Source of the DNA: Prionace glauca
Lineage: Eukaryota > Chordata > Chondrichthyes > Carcharhiniformes > Carcharhinidae
Length of the DNA stretch: 64,000 nucleotides
Assembly: GCA_037974335.1 (NCBI GenBank)
Contig: CM075760.1
Location: 6,011,432 to 6,075,431, forward strand
Direction of reading: 5' to 3'
Numbering within the stretch: the stretch's first letter is position 1; each line of letters opens with the position of its first letter. Below, piece after piece: positions 18,811 through 28,434 of the stretch. Under the pieces are notes generated by a model, which was not told the DNA's origin, did not search any database, and was given only the letters and a program-made list of their open reading frames with translations. A program made the translations under genes and the position numbers.

Positions 18811-20200
18811 CCTCACTCAGGAAACCGTTCCTATTAGCTTAGCGGTTGGACCCAGGAAATTTTCCAATTAGCAGGCTTGGATTTGGAGCCCTCTCCTGGC
18901 GGATTCTGCTCAATTCTTTTTTAGAATGGGGATCCTGAGAGGTTTTCGGGTTTGTTAATTTACATACCAAAACACGAGTATCAAGCATCTTTTTCAGAGA
19001 GGTATAAATTGAAATTGGTGAGACTGAAGTATATTGTGATAAACATTGACTGAATGTTGATGTTCAGGCAATGTTTATCACTATTTAGGAACCATAATAT
19101 CACCATTTAGTGAGACTATCCAGATATTGGAGAAAGTAAACTGGAATAGTTCCACGGATTACAGCATTCAATGATCAGATGACTTGTGAAACTGAAATTT
19201 CTTTCTTTTATCAAATAATGAAACGAGTTTCTTAATTTCTTTTTTGCTCAGATTTTGCAATCTGAGCAAAGAAAATTGCTCAGATTTTTTTTTAAATTGA
19301 TGCAATAGATCACGCAAAACTGTTTTAATCAATATCTCGTTCGATAATCCAAGTATGTCAGTTTAAGAGAAGGAAAAACATAGAATGATCTTATTCCCTT
19401 CTGCACTGTCAGTTGTTCAAAGAATCCTGTCTGTGAGAAAAATAAGGGGATGAAAGATGACTTGGCGAACTCTTCCAAAGAGGCACAGATAGGATGAATG
19501 GCCTCATTCGGCGCTCCAAGGTTCTATGATTCTCATTGCTTCGTGTCCCAGCCGCTCTATTTATTGTTAGACACCTGAACAACGAACAGATGCGGGATGG
19601 TTAGACACCTTTGTAGATTCAACCGTCGCTATTTCCACTCCACCAGCTCCGAGTGCAGCTGAGAGTCACCGCACACTTTGTTCAATATTGAATCGCCGTA
19701 TCCCCTCCCCACAACTTCCGTCTGCGACTCTCACCCTGACGCGATTGTGTGATTGGATAGATTGCTGCCGCTACTCCATTCCTCTCATTGGTTGGATGAG
19801 CAGTGCAGTGGGACGGGCATCTGTATTTCTATCTCTGACACAGGATTTCTCTCACTGCAGAGTTGCAGACTGAGGAAGGATCATGGTGAACTGTCTCACT
19901 CCGATCCTCAGTACGTTCTAATCATATAGACACCATGCACCGGCTGTGATAAATGGGACACACAGATTAGAGAATGAGAATGTGTTGCTCAATAATTCAG
20001 ATAGACAGGAAAAGATTATGAAAATACAAAATGTGAGTGAGGGCATAATAAACTGATTTGCGAAATTACTCGGCAGTAGAAATGAAAGTTATAACGTACC
20101 TAAAACAATTTCTCTGTTGCTGCTCACTTGTTCATATTGAATGTTGTGTTATTTTAGTAACGACCCTGAACTCTCACAGGCTAAATAATTGCTTGTGTTT
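18811..20200. other. No gene recognised
   Basis: Holds the second copy of the 125-base insert-like sequence (about 18,945-19,065) and T-rich patches at 19,220-19,300. CCAAT/ATTGG boxes occur near 19,750-19,795. A short ATG frame at 19,883 with a GTACGT after 29 bases looks only superficially like a V leader. Confidence 0.4.
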
Positions 20201-20212
20201 ATCAGTGCGGGA

Positions 20213-20226
20213 GCGCCCTCTGCTGA
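20213..20226 (-). promoter_or_regulatory. CTCF-like motif
   Basis: On the minus strand the core TCAGCAGAGGGCGC matches 13 of 14 positions of CCASYAGRKGGCRS. It lies 22 bases outside the 3' end of the CR1 copy downstream of the minus-strand V segment. Confidence 0.45.
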
Positions 20227-20247
20227 TCACTGACTGGAACTCCCAGT

Positions 20248-21257
20248 CATAAGAACATAAGAACATAAAAAATAGGAGCAGGAGTAGGCCATCTGGCCCT
20301 TCGAGCCTGCCCCGCCATTCAATAAGATCATGGCTGATCTGTCGTGACTCAGCTCCACCTTCCCGCCCTCTCCCCATAACCCTTAATCCCTTCTCTTATC
20401 AAAAACCCATCAACCCGTTTCTTAAAAATATTTAGCGAGGCAGCCTCCACCACTTCAACGGGCAGAGAATTCCAGAGATTCACCACCCTTTGAGTGAAGA
20501 AGTTCCTCCTCAACTCTGTTCTAAACCGCCCCCCCTTTATCTTGAGGCTGTGCCCCCTAGTCCTACTGTCTTTTTTGAGCGGGAACAGTCTCTCCACCTC
20601 TATCCTATCCATCCCATTCATCATCTTATACGTCTCAATGAGATCTCCCCTCATTCTTCTAAACTCTAACGAGTACAAGCCTAGTTTATTCAGCCTCTCC
20701 TCATAGCTCAATCCCCTCAACTCCGGTATCAGCCGAGTAAACCTCCTCTGCACTCCCTCCAGGGCCAAAATATCCTTGCGCAGGTGCGGCGCCCAAAACT
20801 GCACACAGTACTCCAGCTGCGGCCTCACCAATGCCCTATACAGCTGCAGCAAGACCTCCCTACTTTTATATTCAATCCCCCTCGCTATGAAGGCCAGCAT
20901 CCCATTCGCCTTCCTGACCACCTGCTGCACCTGCAAGCTGGGTTTTTGCGACTCATGCACAAGGACCCCGAGGTCCCTCTGCACCGTCGCCTGCTGCAGT
21001 TTTTAGCCCCGTAAGTAATAGTCCTTCCTACCATTCCTCCTACCAAAGTGGACCACCTCACACTTGCCAACATTAAATTCCATTTGCCATTTCCTGGCCC
21101 ATTCGCCCAGCCTATCTAGATCCTTCTGCAGACTCTCCACACCCTCCGCACAATTTGCCTTTCCCCCAATCTTGGTGTCATCAGCAAATTTCGACACCCT
21201 GCACTCGGTTCCCTCCTCCAGATCATCTATATAAATGGTAAATAGCTGAGGCCCCAG
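20248..21257 (-). mobile_element. CR1 family A LINE, 5'-truncated copy next to a V segment RSS
   Basis: Nearly identical to 9,545-10,550. The sequence starts inside RT box 'LGPQLFTIYIDDL' and runs to the TTCTTATG tail. The coding frame has a stop where the 9.5 kb copy has Glu ('CGGGGCTAAAAAC' instead of 'CGGGGCGAAAAAC', near 21,004). The 5' junction lies only six bases from the nonamer of V segment 3. Confidence 0.92.
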
Positions 21258-21262
21258 CTTGG

Positions 21263-21302
21263 GGTTTTTGTCCGGGGTTCGCTGTATCTCTACACCACTG
21301 CG
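21263..21302 (-). other. Recombination signal of V segment 3, 24-base spacer
   Basis: On the minus strand the heptamer is CGCAGTG (21,296-21,302) and the nonamer a perfect ACAAAAACC (21,263-21,271). They are 24 bases apart, one more than the canonical 23, and the heptamer has G at position 2. Both deviations should weaken but not necessarily abolish RAG cutting. Confidence 0.8.
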
Positions 21303-21727
21303 GGCTCCAATGGCACAGAAATACACGGCGCTGTCAGAGAGAAGCGTTCCGGCGATATTTAAAAGGACCGTTTTCTTTCCTTTGTGCAAAACAGCAGAGA
21401 ATCTATCCTGAGAATTTTCAGACGTGCCTCCCGTGCCATATACCGTCAATAAATGTTTCGGAGCTTCCCCGGGAGACTGAATGTACCAGAAGGGAGTCAC
21501 AGCCCCAGCTATCAAGTAACTGCAGTTCAGTGTTATGGTCTGTCGATCCTGAACCGTTAATTCAAGGGGATCTTGGGACACTTCATCTTTGCCACTGGTT
21601 CCTGCAACAAGTTGCAAAATCTATTAAATATCCGGTGGAGAACGCTGGGAACAAGCAGTGACTATTTAAACACAAACTCACCGGACATCAAAACCAACAG
21701 TATTAGTAAAGAACATTGGGAGAACAT
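21303..21727 (-). CDS. T-cell receptor V segment 3, minus strand
   Basis: Leader exon 21,682-21,727 (46 bases, 'MFSQCSLLILLVLMS') ends at GTGAGT. The V exon runs from 21,601 (after TTGCAACTTGTTGCAG) down to 21,303. It shows 'ITLNCSYL' (first Cys), 'PFWYIQSPGEAP' (Trp; Ile replaces the usual Arg of WYRQ), 'DRFSAVLHKGKK' and 'DSAVYFCAIGA' (second Cys). The domain is intact. The frame also runs on through the RSS into the CR1 RT, which is chance read-through in germline DNA. Orientation is opposite to segments 1, 2, 4 and 5. Confidence 0.88.
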
Positions 21728-22138
21728 GCTTCCTGCTTACGTATTCCACAAAATCAGCAGAACTGTAAAATTATTTCAACTCTTGTGCTCTGATGTGAAG
21801 AAGTAATTTTATATCATGAGCAAGTCCTCATTTATTGGAAGTTTAAGAGGCCAAAGACAGGATTGGCTTGTTGCGCAGTGTTGTCAATCACTGGCCACTG
21901 AACAACATTGGTTGTAGCCCAATGACTTTATCTGACTGTTTCTCTGTTTGCTCCTGGCTATCTTCCTCTGTGCCTCCGGTTCTCTGTTCGGCTCAATGTT
22001 CTTCCTGCACTCTCAATATTTTGTCCTCTAGTGTCTGTCCCCTCTCTCTGTGTCTCAGATCCTCTCTCTCCCCCAACCGCTTTCCAGGGAGACTGTAGAA
22101 TTTCTCACAGTCTCCCATTTCAATAAATTCTCCAAGTC

Positions 22139-22152
22139 CCATTAGGGGGCAG
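22139..22152 (+). promoter_or_regulatory. CTCF-like motif
   Basis: CCATTAGGGGGCAG matches 13 of 14 positions of CCASYAGRKGGCRS. It is about 410 bases upstream of the minus-strand V segment 3 leader. Confidence 0.45.
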
Positions 22153-22356
22153 CTGACAGTTAGACAAAATATCATAACGACAAGTCTGAGAAAAATTGAA
22201 GCACGTGCACTGAAATCCGGCAATCTGTCAGATAAATGTGTGTTAGAAGTGAAATTTACATCCCTTCGATGTGTGCAGACAGCTTTATTAAGAATTCGAA
22301 TCTTATCAGTATTGCTGTGGTTTCAAATTTTGTTACACAAATCTCGTTTAACAGAA

Positions 22357-22662
22357 CATAGAACCCTACAGTGCAGAAAGAAGCCCTTTGAATCTGCACC
22401 GAACACAATCCCACTCAAGCCCTACACCCTTATCCCTACTTATTATACCCACTACTCCCTCTAACCGACACATCCTTGGACACGAAGGGGCAATTTCTTA
22501 GTATGGCCAATCAACCTAACCCGCACATCTTTGGACTGTGGGAGGAAACCCACGCAGGCACGAGAAGAATGTGCAAACTCCACACAGACAGTGACCCAAG
22601 CCAGGAATCGAACTCAGGACCCGAGAGCTGTGGAGCAGCAGTGCTAACCACCGTACCGCCCC
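22357..22662 (-). mobile_element. tRNA-derived SINE (HE1-like)
   Basis: Same head, core and CACTGTAGGGTTCTATG end as the copy at 5.4 kb, with small internal losses, including part of the core near 22,545. Confidence 0.85.
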
Positions 22663-22718
22663 AAAAAGCCTGGGACATTCAAAACAAGTATAGCAATTAA
22701 TTGATGAGGATTCAAACT

Positions 22719-22889
22719 GACGGTCGTATTAGTATCGTGCATGGGTCCACCTGAATTAAGTATATTATAATTATAAAATATTACAATATAATATGATTAA
22801 TATATTATAATATCTTATAATTATAATATACTTAATTCAGGTGGACCCATGCACGATACTAATACGACTGTCATATTATATTGTAATAT
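22719..22889. repeat. Long near-perfect inverted repeat (hairpin)
   Basis: Arms 22,719-22,776 and 22,815-22,872 are 58 bases each and complementary with one mismatch, separated by 38 AT-rich bases. Part of the loop (about 22,776-22,796) also reappears inverted just outside the right arm (about 22,871-22,889), so the layout is A-B-A'-B' rather than a simple stem. Confidence 0.92.
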
Positions 22890-23009
22890 AATATTTTACA
22901 GTAAGAATAAGGAACAGAAAGAAGTACAGCAGCATAATCCTGCAACGAGATCCTTCAGTAATCTGAGAATTCACTGATCTCCGAAGAAGAGGCCATTTAC
23001 CTTACATCA

Positions 23010-23023
23010 CCACCAGAGGGAGC
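23010..23023 (+). promoter_or_regulatory. CTCF-like motif
   Basis: CCACCAGAGGGAGC matches 13 of 14 positions of CCASYAGRKGGCRS. Confidence 0.4.
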
Positions 23024-23059
23024 ACCCTCGCCGCGTTTTTGTGTTTGCTGTATCAGGAA

Positions 23060-23320
23060 CGGGTCCCAAAACACATGGAAATGTTAGAGAGACATAATCC
23101 AAGAGAACAGGATGAATTGCTGGATTACACAGAGAAATAATACAGAGCAGTACTGTAGGAGGAAATTGCTTTAATTGTTGGATTATAAAGTGAAATATTA
23201 CAGAACAGAAATCGAGGCAAACTGGATTAATTCCTGGATTACTCACGATGTGCCCAGAATAGTAATCCAGGAGAACTGGATTAATTGTTAAAATACATTG
23301 TAATATCTTACAAATCAGGT
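23060..23320. repeat. Degenerate minisatellite, unit about 57 bases
   Basis: Units start near 23,109, 23,166, 23,223 and 23,277, with a partial one before. Each has a TGGATTAATTGCTGGATTA-like half and a 'ttacagagcagtaatccagg'-like half. Periods are 57, 57 and 54. Confidence 0.75.
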
Positions 23321-23454
23321 AGAGATGCTAAATTTGCTGACAACTCAAAGATAGGTAGGAAAATAAGTGATGAAGTGGATGTAAGGAGACGATAAAGGGA
23401 AATAAATAGATTATAATATCTCAATGATCACAACATTCTGAGGTACAGAGGGAT

Positions 23455-23850
23455 TGGGCTGTCCTAGGGCAATATGTCGAAAGGAACTAATGTACAGGTA
23501 CTGTAATTAATTACAAACATCAGAAAATGTTATCATTTACTGCGAAGTAGTCTATTGTACAATATAAAGAGTGTGATTTCATTGTACAGGGCATTGGTGA
23601 GACCACCCCTGGGGTATTGTGCACAATACTTAACTCCTTATGTAAAAAAAGGTCGTAACGCGTTAGAGAATATTTGGAGTAGGGTTGTTACTGGGTACGT
23701 CTATCTGCATAAGCGGAAAGAATCGTGATTTTTGGTTTATATTCATTTGAGTTTCAAAAATTCAGAGATAACATAATTGAAACCTTTAAAACGCTAAGGG
23801 GTATTAACGGTGTGGATGTGGAGATCCTTGTTCCTCGTGTCCGTATTGTA
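23455..23850 (+). mobile_element. CR1 LINE relic upstream of V relic (duplicate of 14,320-14,700)
   Basis: Shares order and junction with the relic upstream of V segment 1, including 'YRALVRPPLGYCAQYL'-like sequence at 23,585-23,635 and 'FEFQKFRDNIIETFKTLRG' at about 23,748-23,805. It then passes into the same V-upstream sequence. Confidence 0.75.
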
Positions 23851-24152
23851 GCTGTACTGGATATTTCTGGGTCCTTATATTTCTCAGCATGGAAATGTCT
23901 GGGCTCTTGGCTCTCCAGCAGTTCAAATGCCGTTATACTGTCCACGGGAGGGCGCTCTCTGATCGCTTATCAAACACCAGAGTGGCCTTCTTCAGAGAGC
24001 GACTATTTGCAGGTATAAAAATGGGCGGGGGAAATAAATCCCAGCCAGTCGCATTACACCTTGCTGATTCTTTCAATTTGTCACATTCCAGGTCTGGTAC
24101 AGAGATCATCGTTTCTATTCCTGGAGCTCAGACTGGAACACGGGGGGTGAAA

Positions 24153-24948
24153 ATGTTCCTCATTCTGTTTATTGCACTGATCACAGGTCAGTGATTTTGA
24201 TCACAGATTGAAAAGTATATTGCAAACCTTGTGTAATTTCCTTTGCTCAAATCTGTGTGATTATTGTCTTCCTCTGACTCCTAACCCACTACGACAGCTG
24301 TTTATTTTCAGAGATGAGAAATGGAGACTCAATGTCTCACTCAGGATCGGAGGGTGAAAATTCAGCAATACCCTGCAGTTACTCTGTGCCGAGTTCAGCT
24401 GTACAACACGGCCTGTTCTGGTATCATAGAAACCCTACAGTGTAGAAAGAGGCCCTTTGGCCCATCGGATCTGCACCGAACATAATGCCACCCAAGCCCT
24501 ACCCCCTTATCCCTGCATATTATACCCATTAATCCCTCTAACTTACACATCCCTGGACACTAAGGGGAAATTCAGCATGCCCAATCAACCTAACCTGCAC
24601 ATCGTTGAACTGGGGGAGGGAACCGGAGTACCCGGACGAACCCCACGCAGACACGAGGAGAATGTGCAAACTCCGCACAGACAGCGAGCCGAGCCAGCAG
24701 TCGGAGCCAGGAACTAAACCCAGGACCCTGGAGCTGTGAAGCAGCAGTGCTAACCACTGTGCTACCGTGCCGCCCTATCAGCGGTATCCACATCAAACTC
24801 CTCAGCATCTGGTCAAAAGGTTTGACGCTATGGATCCCGGCTTTGGACACTTCAGCGGGAATCTTAACCAGACACAAAGCACTTCTCACTTGTCCATGAA
24901 AGATTTGAAGATGATAAACAGCACCGTGTATGACTGTGCACTGAGACC
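24153..24948 (+). pseudogene. T-cell receptor V segment relic split by a SINE
   Basis: Close relative of V segment 1. Where segment 1 has its start codon this copy reads CGG; a later in-frame ATG at 24,153 ('MFLILFIALIT') could still give a leader ending at 24,186. The V exon starts at 24,312 ('EMRNGDSMSHSGSEGENS'). A SINE (24,427-24,775) interrupts it inside the codons for 'FWYQRYP'. The first conserved Cys survives in a CSYSVP-like context, but the second reads 'VYDCALRP'. The RSS is decayed: the heptamer is CTTAGCG (24,949-24,955) and the nonamer resembles GCCAAAACT. It cannot give a normal V domain. Confidence 0.9.
24427..24775 (-). mobile_element. tRNA-derived SINE inserted in a V exon
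   Basis: Full-length HE1-like SINE, reverse to the V segment. The target TATCA is duplicated at 24,422-24,426 and 24,776-24,780. Removing the SINE and one TATCA gives uninterrupted V sequence like segment 1. Confidence 0.93.
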
Positions 24949-25334
24949 CTTAGCGAATGAGGCTCCCGCGGGCCCCATGCCAAAACTGCTGCAGGTCGGT
25001 AATTGAGGCTTCAGGATCAGGAAAAATGAATTTGATATATGAAAATGCACAGAAAATGAAGGGGACAGTACAGCCATTATCAGTGATGTGAAATGTCACA
25101 TTTGCCGTCGTATTATTTCCGATTCAAACATAATCCTTCCCCAATCCCATCCGCACAAATCTGCAGATTACCCCGGGTGACTAACTTCCTTAATCTGTAC
25201 CTAGAAAAATCTGAGCTGCCCATCCGTCAGCCGACGCACTTTAAAGGTGATCTATTATCAAATGCAGCTTCAGAATTGTCCCATTTTAAAGTCCATGGAG
25301 CAGAAATAATGACTGATTGAAATCAGGGTGTTAC

Positions 25335-25540
25335 TATTTGAGGAATGATATTCTTGCTATGGAGGGGTTACGGCGAAGGTTTACGATGTTGATTCCTGGG
25401 ATGGCAGGTCTGCGATTTGAGGACAGAATAAATCCATTAGGGTTATATTCACTGAAGTTTCAAGGAGTGAGAGGGGATCTCATAGAAACTTATCAAATTC
25501 TGACAGGGTTAGACAGGGTACATTTGGAACCCTGTTCCCC
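25335..25540 (+). mobile_element. CR1 LINE fragment
   Basis: 'RNDILAMEGLRRRFTMLIPG', 'MAGLRFEDRINPLGLYSLKF' and 'GDLIETYQILTGLDRV' are CR1 ORF2 C-terminal motifs, slightly diverged from family A. Confidence 0.8.
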
Positions 25541-25719
25541 GGCTTTGAATGTTTCCAATCATTGGCAGCCAGCTCACCAGCCCGCCTATTCTCAATGTCA
25601 CTGGGAACATCAGGAAGTGAAGTGAAAACATCCTGAGACTCACAGCAGATTACTGAGGGCGGGGTTTAGAACATGTCTTCAAAATCCCCAACTCCTCTTC
25701 CACAGAGCAGACAGAGACA

Positions 25720-26183
25720 ATGCGGCTGCTCAGCATCTGGGTTGTGTGGGCAATATTTCTGACAGGTAAATGTGGACCAAACACATTTCAACTTTGTTTT
25801 TTACATATTTGAAACATGGTGTAAAACAAAATTTTCAACAGTCGCCAGTCAGATATTTTTTATATTTGTTTTTCAGATCTGATTCATGGAGATTCTGTCA
25901 CTCAGTCGCCTTCCTCAGATGTTGGGACAGAAGGAGAAGCGGTGACTTTAAATTGTAAATATGATACTAAACAGAGCGGCTACTATCTATACTGGTACCG
26001 GCAGCACCCAGACTCACAGCCTGAGTTTATATTGTGGAAGCACTCGGACGGCGCTGAACATAAAGCGGATTTTGCCAAAAGCCGTTTCTCTGCTGAGCAC
26101 CAGACTGAGAACAAATTCACCAGTTTAACTGTCCGGGACCTGAAGCTGGCTGACGCCGCCGTGTATTACTGCGCTTTCAGACT
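25720..26183 (+). CDS. T-cell receptor V segment 4, apparently functional
   Basis: Leader exon 25,720-25,765 (46 bases, 'MRLLSIWVVWAIFLT') ends at GTAAAT. The V exon starts at 25,877 after TTTGTTTTTCAG. The domain shows 'VTLNCKYDTK' (first Cys), 'YLYWYRQHPDSQPEF' (Trp), 'AKSRFSAEHQTENKFTSLT' and 'DAAVYYCAFRL' (second Cys). The germline frame continues past the RSS to about 26,514, which has no meaning for the rearranged gene. Together with segments 5 and 6 it forms a subgroup sharing GDxVxQ near the N-terminus. Confidence 0.93.
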
Positions 26184-26222
26184 CACAGTGACAGAAAACA
26201 AGCTCAGCCCTGTACAAAAACT
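26184..26222 (+). other. 23-base-spacer recombination signal of V segment 4
   Basis: Heptamer CACAGTG (26,184-26,190), spacer of 23, nonamer ACAAAAACT (26,214-26,222). Confidence 0.95.
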
Positions 26223-27115
26223 GTTCTTTTTACTGCAGAATGCAGCTGCTATCTGTTGTCGCTTGTGTAGAATCGCGGTCGATGTAGCCACAATGCTCAG
26301 AGAAAGGAAACCAAACCAACTTCCAATGAAACTGTTCCCAGGAGCAGCTACACAAACAAACTGCCAATTTCAATCCGACAAACAGATCAGCTCAGAGTCA
26401 TATTTGAAGATACCCGTTCTAATCCCTGCCTTTAGTAATCTGTTCTCTGCCCTCAGGATGTTTTCGCCCCATTTCCGTATGTTTCACTGGTTCTTTCTGG
26501 CCAGTAGGGGGTAATCTCGGGCTGACTCGGAAGAAAAGGGTCTGAGCCCCGCTACAGTCAGTGTCTTCACAGGGGTATGGCGACACTTTTAGAGGCTGGG
26601 GGAGGAGGAAGAGGTGGTCGGGGAATATAATCCTGGTCTGCAGATTACAATAAGAAAAATTGTTATTTCTGACAGGAGCCGCGTCAACCTTTTGTAAACA
26701 TTCTGAAGCTCAGTGGGCACAAAATCTACTTGGGGTTGGTTTAAAGATCACAGTCACCATTTTGCGAAATCTTTTCAATGTGTATAAATGTTCTCTGATT
26801 CGGCAACACATTTTGTTTAATTAAACTGTGTGAGCAGGCCGCGGTCAAAGGCTCCAGAAAACTGGGAAGGGATATGGAGAGAGGGTTGTTTAATGTTAGA
26901 GTCACGGTAAACACATTGAAAGGAAAAAAGTACAATGAAGTAATGAAATAGATTTATGAAAGTTGCTCTCATAAAACTGTACTCTGGAGTTAATTAATAC
27001 CATTCCGCAAATGTTCTTGACGTTGTTTTAGTTTTGAGGCTGCTGGTGACTCAGACTTACGAGGCGGAACTTTTGATTTTGTTTTGCAATGCGAGCGCTG
27101 TTTGGAACTTCCAGT
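26223..27115. other. Spacer after V segment 4
   Basis: No gene recognised. A partial CTCF-like match (CCAGTAGGGGGTAA, 12 of 14) is at 26,501-26,514. Confidence 0.4.
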
Positions 27116-27119
27116 GTGG

Positions 27120-27345
27120 GATTTTCGTCCTGATTCTGTTACTTCTCTGCTGGTTGTGTAGCTCAGAAATGCCGTATCAGAGAAAACATCTCCGTGATAT
27201 TTCAAGGGACCGTTTTGTACCTTTTGTGAAAATCAGCAGAGATCTTGTCTTGTACGTTTGGAGACATTTTTCAGCCCTCAGATAAGGAGAGAGTCTGGAG
27301 AATGTATCCACAAGATAGATCCCATCACTCCGAACAGAGGAGTGA
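27120..27345 (-). pseudogene. T-cell receptor V segment relic, segment 3 type
   Basis: Read on the minus strand, about 27,150-27,290 aligns base by base with the framework 3 of V segment 3 (the RFSAVLHKGKKTV to DSAVYFC region). In place of that region it reads 'QKVQNGPLKYHGDVFSDTAF' followed by 'LSYT' in place of the Tyr-x-Cys. The second Cys is lost, frames shift, and no leader or good RSS was found. Confidence 0.7.
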
Positions 27346-27760
27346 GATGTGAGGCTCACTTCAACTGAGCGATTGGATGCAACCTTTTAACGTGTATTTA
27401 ATAAACCAACCTTTTTGATATACACTAAATTTGGAAGTTTCACCTATTCACTTTCGTTGCATTTCCCCGCTCTGTTTGATCTGTCTCTATCACAGGAAAA
27501 ATCTTAAATCATCTTTCCAATTGACCCCCGTCTGAAACTCAGTCTGATTAATGAGAGAGACTCAAATACTCTGAACATCTTCATCCACAATCAACACTTG
27601 CATTTCCTTCTTCAAAGCGATTTCTTTCAGGTCAATTGAAGGTAAAAATGTCTCTTAGCTCAATTAGGATCAACCTAGCTGTGTTTACTCGCCTCGCTCT
27701 GAACAGCAGAGTGTATGGTCAATGTCTCAGTTCTCTCTAATCAACAATTGTGTTGAAGTC
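27346..27760. other. Spacer upstream of V segment 5
   Basis: No repeat or gene recognised; the right edge leads into the promoter motifs of V segment 5. Confidence 0.4.
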
Positions 27761-27762
27761 AA

Positions 27763-27831
27763 TGACGTCAGGCCAATCAGATCCAGTGATTTCAGCTCTT
27801 CCTGCCGTACGTCCTGTAGGAAGTGACATCA
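27763..27831 (+). promoter_or_regulatory. CRE, CCAAT box and V-promoter decamer of V segment 5
   Basis: A perfect CRE palindrome TGACGTCA (27,763-27,770) is followed directly by GGCCAATCAG (27,771-27,780) and, 42 bases on, AGTGACATCA (27,822-27,831). The last is an exact match to the AGTGAYRTCA decamer described in mammalian TCR V-beta promoters. They lie 93-161 bases before the leader ATG, a fitting distance for a V promoter bound by CREB/ATF and NF-Y. Confidence 0.7.
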
Positions 27832-27923
27832 GACCAGCCTCAGCCAATGGTCTCAGCCTTGTCTTGTTCGCTATTCTGAGCTTTGGGAGCCACAAGAGTC
27901 CCTGGAATCCAGGAACAGCAGCA

Positions 27924-28395
27924 ATGCGGCGCTCGGTCCTCACTGTGATCTGGGTGACATTCATTGTCGGTACGTTTCACTCTTTAAAAAGGAGTGTAAC
28001 TTTTTAATGTCTATTTTTATGTTACACCGTCTGTGAATTTTCACCCTCAGTTCAGCTGAATGTTTTTTATTTCTCTTACCGTGTTTTCCAGATCTGAGCA
28101 ATGGAGATTCTGTTCCTCAGCAGGAATCCTCACTCACACGGACAGAGGGAGAAAGTGTCACTTTAAGCTGCACCTATACCGACGATGCAGATTATTTATT
28201 CTGGTACCGTCAATACCCAGGCAGACAGCCCGAGTTTGCGGTCCGGAGACATACGGGCGGCAGTGCTGAACTGAAAGCGGATTTCGCTCAGACCCGGTTT
28301 TCTGATACAATCGAGAAGTCAGAAAAGTTGTACCGATTGACCATCTCGGAGCTGCTGCTGTCTGACACCGCGGTCTATTACTGTGCACAGAATCT
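27924..28395 (+). CDS. T-cell receptor V segment 5, apparently functional
   Basis: Leader exon 27,924-27,969 (46 bases, 'MRRSVLTVIWVTFIV') ends at GTACGT. The V exon starts at 28,092 after GTGTTTTCCAG. The translation is open: 'DLSNGDSVPQQESSLTRTEG' at the start, 'VTLSCTYTDDADYLFWYRQY' (first Cys and Trp), 'KADFAQTRFSDTIEKSEK' and 'LLLSDTAVYYCAQNL' (second Cys). It is missed by ATG-based ORF searches because the V exon begins without a Met. Alpha versus delta is undecided. Confidence 0.92.
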
Positions 28396-28434
28396 CACAG
28401 TGATGAAAATGAATGAAATCCTCGTACAAAAACT
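28396..28434 (+). other. 23-base-spacer recombination signal of V segment 5
   Basis: Heptamer CACAGTG (28,396-28,402), spacer of 23, nonamer ACAAAAACT (28,426-28,434). Confidence 0.95.

Noticed and set aside
19883-19911. Possible V leader exon (ATG followed after 29 bases by GTACGT)
   Set aside because: Too short (the cluster's leaders are 46 or 52 bases) and no V exon follows before the CR1 copy.
21003-21617. V domain fused to reverse transcriptase as one gene
   Set aside because: The join is a germline read-through of V, RSS and a 5'-truncated LINE; nothing suggests a selected fusion.
26184-26514. Continuation of V segment 4 to a 190-residue ORF
   Set aside because: The frame runs through the RSS, which is cut away on rearrangement; the extension has no domain.
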